Shown piece by piece: positions 29,572 through 39,200 of a stretch of DNA of 64,000 bases. The position numbers and the translations under genes were made by a program. Each line of letters starts with the position of its first letter. Positions within the stretch are counted from its first letter, which is position 1. Below the pieces are notes generated by a model. That model saw nothing but the letters and a program-made list of their open reading frames with translations. It was not told the DNA's origin and searched no databases. Source of the DNA: Minisyncoccota bacterium (GTDB lineage Bacteria; Patescibacteriota; Minisyncoccia; Phycocordibacterales; CAIJYI01); contig JALNYN010000001.1 in the NCBI GenBank assembly GCA_023229825.1, positions 70,416-134,415 on the forward strand, given 5' to 3'.

Positions 29572-31362
29572 ATGAAATACGATCTCTCGATCTTAATCCC
29601 CGCGCGCAACGAAGAATTTCTCAAACGAACCATTGAGGATATCTTGTCGAATATAGAAGGGAACACGGAAATCATCGCCGTTCTCGACGGGTATCAAACG
29701 GAATTGCCTGCCGACGAGCGTCTCCGCGTGATCTATAATCCTGAGGCATTGGGGCAGCGAGCTGCTACGAATCAAGCATGCAAGCTTTCAAAAGCGAAGT
29801 ACGTCATGAAAGCCGATGCTCATTGCGCTTTCGACAAAGGGTTCGATGTCAAAATGATAAAAGAAATGCATGATGATTGGACGATGATACCGGTCATGCG
29901 CAATTTGCACGCATTCAACTGGAAGTGTCCGGATGGTCATACGAGATATCAGGGTCCGAGCGGTCCATGTACGGAGCCGGGATGCGGAAAGCCTACCGTC
30001 AAAGATGTGGTATGGATCGCAAAAACAAATCCACAGAGCGTTTCGTATTGTTTCGACGAAGAACCGCATTTTCAATATTTCAATGAATACAAGAAGCGTC
30101 CGGGCGTTGGGGGCGATATCACTGAAACGATGTCGATCCAAGGATCATGCTTCATGCTCACGCGCGAAAAATACTGGGAGCTCAATATTTCTGATGAGAT
30201 GCTCGGTTCGTGGGGTTCGCAGGGGATCGAAGTGGCGTGCAAAACGTGGCTTTCCGGCGGACGCGTCGTCGTCAATCATAAAACGTGGTATGCCCACATG
30301 TTCCGAACGCAGGGCGGCGATTTCGGGTTTCCTTACGAAAATCCGGGAAGGAAAGTTCAGCATGCAAAACAGACCGTAAAAGAATTATTTTTTGATAACA
30401 AATGGGAGAAGCAGATCTATCCTCTCTCGTGGCTTTTGGAAAAGTTTTGGCCGGTGCCGGGATGGAGCGAAGCCTCGCGTGAAAAGCTCAAGGCATGGCC
30501 GTTGCAGAACGGAAAAACGACGTCGTCCGTCATTCCGGCCCCCTCCTTCGCTAAAGCTACGCAGGGCGAGCGTGAGCCGGAAAACGTGGATCCCGGGTCT
30601 CGGCCCGGGATGACGACCGTCCGTCATTCCGTCCGCCAGCTGGCGGATGATCCGGAATCCACGTCCGGCGTCGTCGCGAGCGAACCCACCGTCGGTTTGA
30701 TCTATTATACCGACAACCAGATCGACGAAAAGATCATGCACGCGTGCCAAAAACAGCTCTTGAAAGCGGCGGGCGGCAAAAAGATCGTGAGCGCATCGTT
30801 AAAACCGATGGACTTTGGTCAGAACATCGCTCTCCCTCTCGAAAGGGGATATCTGACCATGTTCAAACAGATCCTTATCGCGCTTGAAGTGCTTGATACG
30901 GATGTGGTATTTTTCTGCGAGCACGATGTGTTGTATCACCCTTCGCATTTTGATTTTATACCTCGCGACCGAAACATCTGGTATTACAACGGCAACGTTT
31001 GGGTACTGCGCGCGTCCGACGGTTTCGCTTTGCACTACAACTTAAGCCCGCTTTCAGGGTTGTGTGTGTATCGCGATATTGCCATCAAACATTATCAGGA
31101 ACGGATCAATTTGGTAGAAAAGATCGGATTTTCTTACAACATCGGCTTCGAACCGATGACTCATCACCGGATAAAATGGGAACACTCGTATAGTTTCGAG
31201 GTCTGGAATTCTTCCGCGCCGAATATCGATATCAAACACGGAAAAAATCTTACGCGCGCACGGTGGACGCAGGATAAATTCCGAAGAAAACCGACCGACT
31301 GGACGGAAGCGACTATCGACACTATTCCCGGATGGAACAATATACGGAAGTTGTTGGAGTAG
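29572..31362 (+). CDS. two-domain glycosyltransferase joined by a REP-encoded linker
   Basis: A 596-residue protein. Residues 1-312 are a DAHC-type GT2 domain (SILIPARNEEF, AVLDGYQTE, KADAHCAFDKGFD, QGSCFMLTREKYW) with a cysteine insert CPDGH..CTEPGC near 120-145 that may bind zinc. Residues 370-596 match the separate gene at 32265 (VGLIYYTDNQ, VVFFCEHDVLYHPSHFDF, NIDIKHGKN, TIPGWNN). The linker, about 316-368, is read from REP-type repeat DNA (30520-30675) that is in frame by chance or selection. It is thus a natural fusion at a repeat. No signal or membrane helix. Confidence 0.8.
   Translation: MKYDLSILIPARNEEFLKRTIEDILSNIEGNTEIIAVLDGYQTELPADERLRVIYNPEALGQRAATNQACKLSKAKYVMKADAHCAFDKGFDVKMIKEMHDDWTMIPVMRNLHAFNWKCPDGHTRYQGPSGPCTEPGCGKPTVKDVVWIAKTNPQSVSYCFDEEPHFQYFNEYKKRPGVGGDITETMSIQGSCFMLTREKYWELNISDEMLGSWGSQGIEVACKTWLSGGRVVVNHKTWYAHMFRTQGGDFGFPYENPGRKVQHAKQTVKELFFDNKWEKQIYPLSWLLEKFWPVPGWSEASREKLKAWPLQNGKTTSSVIPAPSFAKATQGEREPENVDPGSRPGMTTVRHSVRQLADDPESTSGVVASEPTVGLIYYTDNQIDEKIMHACQKQLLKAAGGKKIVSASLKPMDFGQNIALPLERGYLTMFKQILIALEVLDTDVVFFCEHDVLYHPSHFDFIPRDRNIWYYNGNVWVLRASDGFALHYNLSPLSGLCVYRDIAIKHYQERINLVEKIGFSYNIGFEPMTHHRIKWEHSYSFEVWNSSAPNIDIKHGKNLTRARWTQDKFRRKPTDWTEATIDTIPGWNNIRKLLE
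30520..30675. repeat. REP elements inside the fused transferase gene
   Basis: CGTCATTCCGGCC, the CTTCGCTAAAGCTACG word, GTGGATCCCGGGTCTCGG and a second inverted pair ending GGAATCCACGTCC, all within one open frame without a stop. Confidence 0.9.
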
Positions 31363-31408
31363 GACGAAACGAGAATAGAAAATGGAAAATAGATAATGGA
31401 CGGAAGAC

Positions 31409-31500
31409 AACGTGGATTCCGGGTCAAGCCCGGAATGACAGAAAGGTGGTGTAAGCACACCTTATCGTCGTCATTCCGGGCAACGACCCGGAATCCACGT
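31409..31500. repeat. pair of REP-like palindromes
   Basis: GTGGATTCCGGGTCAAGCCC.. at 31411 and CATTCCGGGCAACGACCCGG.. near 31471, opposite orientation. Confidence 0.85.
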
Positions 31501-31521
31501 CGTCCGTCAATGTAAAAAAAT

Positions 31522-31842
31522 ATGAAAACAGGGTTTGTGTACATTCTCGCTAGTAAGAAAAATGGAACTCTCTACGTGGGGGTGACATCGAATCTGCAAA
31601 AACGCATTTACGAACACAAAAACAACGCCGTTCCGGGATTTACTCAAAAATACAAAGTTCACGATTTAGTATATTTTGAAAGCGGGGACGAAATTCGCGG
31701 TGCGATCGAAAGAGAAAAGGAAATTAAAGGCTGGAAACGAGAATGGAAAATACAGCTCATAGAAAAAGAAAATCCCGAGTGGAAAGATCTGTACGGCGAA
31801 TTGACGGAAGACGACGTGGATTCCGGGTCAAGCCCGGAATGA
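31522..31842 (+). CDS. GIY-YIG family nuclease-like protein
   Basis: Small (106 aa) GIY-YIG domain protein of the UPF0213/YhbQ-like type that is widespread in CPR genomes. FVYILASKKNGTLYVGVTSN contains the GIY-YIG counterpart (VYI..LYVGVT), followed by RIYEHK and the catalytic glutamate region IEREKEIKGW. Its last nine residues (DVDSGSSPE) and the stop codon come from a REP palindrome, so the repeat has remodelled the 3' end. Likely DNA-cleaving; target unknown. Confidence 0.88.
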   Translation: MKTGFVYILASKKNGTLYVGVTSNLQKRIYEHKNNAVPGFTQKYKVHDLVYFESGDEIRGAIEREKEIKGWKREWKIQLIEKENPEWKDLYGELTEDDVDSGSSPE

Positions 31843-32264
31843 CGAAGAAAAACGAAAACATACAACGAACGAACGTGGATTCCGGATCAGGTCCGGAATG
31901 ACGGGTTGGAGGGTAGTCCCACCGCCATCGTCATCCCGGGCCGGGACCCGGGATCCACGGAGAGCGATGACACGACGTGGATGTCAGGATCGCGCTCGCC
32001 ATGCCGTAGCCTTTGGCGAAGGATGGGTCCGGAATGACGAATAGGTAAGAGGGTCTCATGTTATCGTCATCCCGGGCCGGGACCCGGGATCCACGGAGAG
32101 CGATGACACGACGTGGATGTCAGGATCGCGCTCGCCATGCCGTAGCCTTTGGCGAAGGATGGGTCCGGAATGACGGATAGGTAAGAGGGTCTCATGTTAT
32201 CGTCATCCCGGGCCGGGACCCGGGATCCACGTCCGTCGTCGACGTAGTGAAAAATTTTAAGATC
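31843..32264. other. non-coding REP cluster
   Basis: No gene supported. It begins inside the REP that ends the GIY-YIG gene and consists almost wholly of REP-like units and a tandem 136-bp composite. Confidence 0.85.
31929..32240. repeat. 136-bp composite REP in tandem (2.3 copies)
   Basis: Unit 31929-32064 and unit 32065-32200 are nearly identical, and a third partial copy runs 32201-32240. Each unit has two palindromes, the GCCGTAGCCTTTGGCGAAGG word and an AATAGGTAAGAGGGTCTC tail. Confidence 0.92.
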
Positions 32265-32972
32265 ATGGAAGATACTAATCAACAACAAAAACCGAGCGTG
32301 GGGCTCATTTATTATACTGATAATCGTCTTCTGGATCGGATAATGAACGCGTGTCAAAAACAGCTTTTGATCGCGGCGGAAGGGAAGAAGATCGTCAGCT
32401 GTTCGCTTCAGCCGATCGATTTTGGACGGAATATCGTTCTTCCTCTGCAAAGAGGCCGCCTTACGATGTTCAAGCAAATTCTCGCGGCGCTGGAAGCGCT
32501 CGACACAGATGTGGTGTTTTTCTGCGAACATGATGTACTGTATCATCCGTCGCATTTTGATTTTATTCCGCCTGATCGAAACGTGTGGTACTACAACGGA
32601 AATTATTGGTTTTTGCGTTTTCTTGACGGATTCGCTTTGCATTATGATGCGACGCCGCTTTCGGGATTATGCGTGTATCGCGATATCGCTGTTTTGCACT
32701 ACCGCGAAAGAATTGCGATGGTCGAGAAGAAAGGCTTCGACCACAACATGGGGTATGAGCCGATGACCCACAAGAGAATACCATGGGTGAACGACTACGA
32801 TTCGGAGATCCGCCAGTCCGCTTTGCCGAATATCGATATCAAGCACGGAAAGAATTTTACCCGCATGAGGTGGTCGCTCACGGAAAAATTTTACGACGCG
32901 CCGACCGGGTGGAAGGAGGCGGATATTGATACTATTCCGGGATGGAATAATGTGCGGAAGTTGTTGGAATAG
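32265..32972 (+). CDS. glycosyltransferase-like protein, stand-alone form of the fused domain
   Basis: A 235-residue protein alike over its length to residues 370-596 of the 29572 product: VGLIYYTDNRLLDRIMNACQ, TDVVFFCEHDVLYHPSHFDF, GNYWFLRFLDGFALHY, YEPMTHKRIPW, IDIKHGKNFTR. EHD probably replaces the DxD of GT-A enzymes. I know this family only from uncharacterised environmental phage and CPR proteins. The start ATG 32265 comes after the REP tandem; a GTG at 32247 would add six residues. Confidence 0.65.
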   Translation: MEDTNQQQKPSVGLIYYTDNRLLDRIMNACQKQLLIAAEGKKIVSCSLQPIDFGRNIVLPLQRGRLTMFKQILAALEALDTDVVFFCEHDVLYHPSHFDFIPPDRNVWYYNGNYWFLRFLDGFALHYDATPLSGLCVYRDIAVLHYRERIAMVEKKGFDHNMGYEPMTHKRIPWVNDYDSEIRQSALPNIDIKHGKNFTRMRWSLTEKFYDAPTGWKEADIDTIPGWNNVRKLLE

Positions 32973-33011
32973 GCGAGTTAGTAGTTAGTAGATAGTAGTT
33001 AGTAGACGGAT

Positions 33012-33064
33012 TGCCGGACGAGGGTCTCCGACCCCGCAACGGGGTCGGAGACCCCGTCGGGCGA
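33012..33064. repeat. long perfect-stem hairpin
   Basis: GGGTCTCCGACCCC (33022-33035) pairs perfectly with GGGGTCGGAGACCC (33041-33054), with further imperfect outer pairing. A GTTAGTAGTTAGTAG run (32978-33006) precedes it and a REP unit (33067-33101) follows. Confidence 0.8.
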
Positions 33065-33147
33065 CAAGATCTGGATTCCGGATCGCGGTCCGGAATGACG
33101 GTTGGGAGATAGTACGCTTGCGTCCGTCAGTTCGTTCGAATCGCACA

Positions 33148-33176
33148 TTGGGTGAAATGAAAAAATATATTATAAT
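33148..33176 (+). promoter_or_regulatory. promoter of the giant Ser/Pro gene
   Basis: TTGGGT (33148-33153), 17 bp, TATAAT (33171-33176); start codon about 72 bp past the expected start of transcription. Confidence 0.6.
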
Positions 33177-33254
33177 AATGAGAATGGGATAGATGTGCGT
33201 GAAAAGTTAAAGAGATCAATAAAAGAAAAATCCGTTGAATAAAACGGCGGGGAT

Positions 33255-36200
33255 ATGCTGGCTAGTAATCCGGAGATCAATAAGAAATATCGTCAAACAC
33301 TGAATACTTACATTCAGGATGTTAAACGTGACTGGAGAGACCGCATTGAAACCGAGATAGGAGACATAAAAACCGCTGATTCGTTCCTTCCGCAAGTTAA
33401 GATCAAACGGTGGGATAATGAAGTAAACTTTTCCGTTCGCCTTGTTCACAACGAGAAACGGCCGTCCATTAGCGTGGAAGGGGAGAAGATAAAATGGAAA
33501 GGCGCCGATGTCGAAGCGCATTTCTATGACATCAATAACAAAGAGCACCCCGAGGGTGCGAGCGAGTTTGAGGTCGTTCTTAAGAAAAAGCCGAAAACAA
33601 ACCGAGTTGAATTTACGCTCAATACGAAGGGGTTGGATTTTTTCTATCAGCCGGATCTGTCGGATCGGGATAAAGACAAAGGTTCTGTTCGTCCTGAAAA
33701 CGTTATCGGGTCATATGCCGTTTATGCTTCCGAAAATAAAATAAATTATCTCGGGGGCAAAGAATATAAGAGCGGAAAGGTAGGACATATCTTCAGACCA
33801 AAAATTGTCGATTCGGCGGGAAAGGAAGTATGGGGAGACTTGAATGTCGATACGGCGAAGGGAATTCTCTCGGTCACTATCCCGCAGGACTTCTTGGATA
33901 AAGCGGTATATCCGGTGCATCACGCGGCCGGATTGACGTTTGGGTATACGACCATCCCGACAACTTCTTGGGCGCATTGGCTAGCCGGTAATGGGGAGGT
34001 TGTTGCCGCTGAACTCGGAGCGGCGCCGAATACCGGCACATTAAATTATATTTCTTGGTGCTTATTTGCGGGTGCTGCTCCGATAACCGTAAAAACCGCC
34101 GTTTATAGTAATAATGCGGGCGTACCTCTTACAAGATTAGGTTACGATACCAACACTACTACAGTAACTGACAATGCGTCTCCCGGTACTTTTGTTCAGT
34201 CGGCAGATGATTATAATCTTGCTATAACATCTGGCACGGCATATTGGGCGGGTCTTGGAAGTGTCAGTGCTCAATGTGGTATCGGTTATGACACCGCATC
34301 AGGATGGGATTTGTATTTTGATAATGTGGGAACCCTGCCCGCGACTTGGACAGATTATACGTATGACCATGAAATAAATAAGAGATATGGAGTTTATGCG
34401 ACCTATTTTGCCAACTCACCTTCGCTTTCTCCATCAAGCTCAAAAAGTCCATCGCTTTCTCCTTCAAGTTCTAAAAGTCCTTCACTCTCACCAAGTTCCT
34501 CAAAATCACCATCGCTTTCCCCTTCGAGTTCAAAAAGCCCTTCGCTCTCACCTTCAAGTTCAAAAAGTCCATCACTCTCACCCAGTTCATCGGTAAGCCC
34601 GTCAACTCCGCCGGCCGCGACGGTCACATTTTTGGAACCGGGTAGCGATGCGACAAAAAGTCTTAATCTTTTTTATACTTCGAGCGCAACGAACGGCACG
34701 ATCGCATCCGTTGATACGCAGCAGAAAGACGGTACCAGTTCGATACAATGCAGCATAACGTCAACAGGAGGACAAGCCTTTACCTATACAGACAGTGATG
34801 TCTGTTCCGATGCGGGAACAAGAATATCGGTTTGGGTGCGATTTTCCACAGTTACGCCTTCCACTGCGGGGATATTTTTGTCTGCGATAAAAAATTTGGA
34901 TTCCGGCAATATTTTGTGTGTTGGTTTGGATACGGATGGAACATTACTACTTCAGGGAAGGGCGTGCACCGCCAAATCCGGTACAACCGGTCTTTCCGCC
35001 GATACGTGGTATCGGATCACTTTGTCATATGTCATTACTTCATCCAGCAATTGGACGGCAAAAGTTTTTCTCAACGGGTCCCTTGAAATAACGTCGACGA
35101 ACGTTGATGGAACGCTCTCGGCGGTTACTACGGGCGCAGTAGAATTGGGAATGTATGCTAATGCGAATTTCTCCGCATTCACTTCCAGTCCGATAATGAC
35201 TGTTTGGTACGACAGCTTGTATGTTGATGACGGAACGGGAATAGATGACCCGGGAAATATACACGTCACCGCAAAACGTCCGGTTTCAAACGGAACAGCG
35301 GTGGAGTTCACGACGCAGATAGGGTCTGGCGGTTCAGGATACGGCACTGGACATACTCCTCAGGTGAATGAGCGGCCTTTGGCTGCCGGAAATGGCTGGT
35401 CTATAAGCACCACGACGAAAAAAACGGAGGAATATTCAGTTGAGGGATTGTCGGTTGGAGATGTTGATTTGACCGGGTCGACGATCGTCGACTATATGGG
35501 CTGGATTTATGCAAATGTCGATTCAACATTAAATAGTCCGGTCCATAACATCATCGTAGGCGGGACGGCAACTGCCGTAACGATGAGTACATCGGGGACC
35601 AGTTATTGGAAGATCAAGGGATCCTCGGTGTATCCTTCAGGAAATACGGATATCGGAATGGATGCGCAGTATACGACGACCCCTCATCTTACTCGCTTGT
35701 TCGAGGGCGGAATTATCGTCGCGTATGTTCCGTCAGGAAATTCGCCGAGCCTCAGTCCTTCCAGCTCGAAATCACCATCGCTCTCGCCATCGAGCTCGAA
35801 AAGTCCATCGCTCTCGCCGAGTGCATCTACTTCTCCGAGTTCTTCGGTCAGTCCTTCGGTTCCCGCTGCGGGTACGGTCACTTTCCTCGAGCCAGGTACT
35901 GATCTGACGAAAGATATTACGCTTTATCGGAACACGGTCGTTACCAATGGAACCATCGCGTCCGATGATACTCAGCAGAAAGACGGAACCAGCTCGTTTA
36001 AATCGGATGTGACGGTGGTGGGGGGGAAGGGGTACGCGTATACGCCGAACGGCGTCTGCGCCGATGCTGGTACGAGAATCTCGGTTTGGGTGAGATTATC
36101 GACCGCTACGCCTTCAACCGGAACAAAATTTATTACCGCAGAACAAGCCGATGACGGCACGGAAATTTTATGCGTGGGATTGAATACGAGCGGGAATCTG

Positions 36201-39200
36201 GTGATCCAAGGAAGAGGCTGTACCGCTCAGACAGGAGGAACCGGTCTTTCAGCCAATACTTGGTATCGGATCACGCTGTCTTATGTTCTTACCAGCACTT
36301 CTAATTGGACAGCTAAAGTATTTCTCAATGGAAGCCTTGAGATAACTTCGACCAATGCCGATGGAACGCTCTCTTTTGTTACCACCAGCGTTTTAAATCT
36401 GGGAATTGCGGCGAATGCCGCGCTGAGCGAATTCACGTCATCGGCGGCAATGAGCGTTTGGTTCGATAATGTCTATGTCGACAGCGAATCTACTTTAAAT
36501 GATACTGGAGACGTCCGCGTTACGGCAAAGCGGGCGGTTTCAAACGGTACGGCTGTCGAATTCACAACTCAGATCGGTTCCGGCGGATCAGGATACGGTA
36601 CCGGACATTCACCGCAAGTGAATGAACGGCCGTTGTCGCTGACAAACGGCTGGTCCATCAGCACGACGACGAAAAAAACTGAAGAATATTCGGTGGAGGG
36701 ATTATCCGTGGGAGATGTCGATCTGACGAGCGCCACCATCATCGATTACATGGGTTGGATCCGGGCGAATGTCGACTCAACGGCAAACAGTCCGGTTCAT
36801 CATATTATCGTGGGCGGCACGGCAACCGCGGTAACGATGAGTACGTCGGCGCTTTCATATTTCGCAGTGAAGGGTTCCTCGACCTATCCGTCGGGAAATA
36901 CCGATATTGGTATCGATGCTCAATATACGACGACGCCTCATCTTACGCGTTTGTATGAGTGCGGTATCGCCGTCGCATACTTTTCTTTCGGATCGCCGAG
37001 CTTAAGTCCGTCTGCGTCGACATCGCCGTCCAGTTCCAAAAGTCCGTCGCTCTCGCCAAGTTCTTCCACTTCACCATCGAGCTCAAAAAGTCCTTCGCTT
37101 TCGCCGAGCTCCAGTACTTCTCCCTCCAGTTCAAAATCACCGTCGCTTTCTCCTTCGAGTTCCAAAAGTCCATCGCTCTCGCCGAGTTCCAGTACCTCGC
37201 CTTCCAGCTCTCAATCCCCGAGCTTAAGTCCTTCCACTTCACAATCTCCTTCCAGTTCCAAGAGTCCATCGCTTTCACCGAGCTCAAGTAAATCGCCGTC
37301 GCTCTCTCCATCCAGTTCAAAATCTCCATCATTATCACCGTCAACAAGTTTAAGCCCGTCTTCTTCAAAATCACCGTCGCTCTCGCCGTCGAGTTCGACC
37401 AGCCCATCATCGTCCGTAAGCCCGTCGCTTTCACCCTCGAGCAGTCAGAGCCCGTCTTCTTCCGTGTCTCCGTCGCTTAGTCCTTCCAGTTCGAAATCAC
37501 CCTCACTTTCTCCGAGCGCGTCAGCTTCACCGTCGCTCTCGCCGTCGAGTTCGACCAGCCCATCATCGTCCGCAAGTCCATCGCTTTCTCCGTCAAGCAG
37601 TCAGAGCCCGAGCTCATCGGCTTCGCCATCGCTCTCTCCATCCAGTTCAAAATCTCCATCGCTTTCACCCTCAAGTTCGGGAAGTCCATCGCTATCACCC
37701 TCGAGCAGTACGAGTCCGAGCGCCTCTGCTTCTCCTTCGCTTAGCCCTTCCAGTTCGAAATCACCATCACTTTCACCGAGCGCCTCGCAAAGCCCGAGTT
37801 TGTCACCGAGCTCAAGTGTGAGCCCGAGCTCATCCGCATCACCGTCGCTTTCACCGAGCGTATCAGAATCACCCTCGCTTTCGCCGTCGGCCTCACTTTC
37901 GCCCTCGCTTTCACCGAGCGCATCGGCCTCGCCATCTCTTTCACCGAGTGCCTCGCAAAGCCCGTCAATTCCGCCTCCGCCGGTCGTTACCTTCCTTGAA
38001 CCGGGAACCGATGCGACCAAAGATCTTTCTCTGTTCTACAACTCTTCCGCAACCAACGGAACGATCACATCAGACGATACAGAGCCGCATGACGGGATCT
38101 GTTCCATTAAATCCGACATTACTTCGACGGGGGGAAACGCAAGCGTTTGTACTCCTAACGATGCTTGCGCCACAGCCGGATCGAGAGTGTCGGTTTGGGT
38201 GAAATTTTCGACCGTCACTCCGTCAGCTCGGAGTAAGTTCCTGTCGATACAAAGGGCGAACGAGACTCATGAAGTGCTTGGCATCGGTCTCAACACGGAT
38301 GGAACCCTTATCTTTCAGGCGCGCGGCTGTACCGGCAAGCTCGGCACCACTGGTCTTTCGGCAGATACTTGGCACCGAATTTCATTGTCGTATTCCATTT
38401 ATTCCGCTACCAGTTGGTCGGCAAAAGTGTACTTGAACGGTAATCTTGAGATTACCTCGACAAACGCTGACGGGACGCTTCCTTTCACGGATCTCAGCCA
38501 AGCTTCGTTCGGTATACGCCCCACGGCTGCATTTTCTTACTTCACATCATCTGCGGTAATGAGCGTGTGGTATTCCGGTATATACGTCGACAGCGGAAGC
38601 GATCTTGCCGATACGGGAAGTATTCACGTTTCGGCAAAGCGGCCGGCATCGAACGGAACGTCGGTAGACTTTACCACACAGATCGGCTCCGGAGGTTCAG
38701 GGTATGGAACGGGACACTCTCCGCAGGTCAATGAAAGGCCTCTCTCTGAGACAAATGGTTGGTCTATAAGTACGACGACGAAGAAAACGGAGGAATATTC
38801 AGTCGAAGGACTTTCTGTGGGCGATATCGACATGACGGATGCCGTGATCGTCGATTATATGGGTTGGATGAGAGCCTCCGTTGATTCAACCGCCGATAGT
38901 CCGAATCATAACATAATCGTCGGAGGAACAACTTTCTCCAAGACTCTTTCAACATCGTACGCAACGTATCTCCAGATGGCGGGTTCTTCGACATACCCTT
39001 CAGGGAATACGGATATCGGAATCGATGCGCAGTATACGGGTGTCGCACATGTCACTAATTTGGCGGAATGCGGACTTATCTTCGCTTACACTCTTCCGAA
39101 TGGGTCTTCATCAAATTCGCCAAGCTTGAGCCCTTCCGCTTCACAATCGCCATCGCTTTCTCCGAGCACATCGACTTCACCGTCTTCTTCCGCAAGTCCG

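Noticed and set aside
31929..32240. CRISPR array
   Set aside because: Direct 136-bp composite of REP palindromes without unique spacers.
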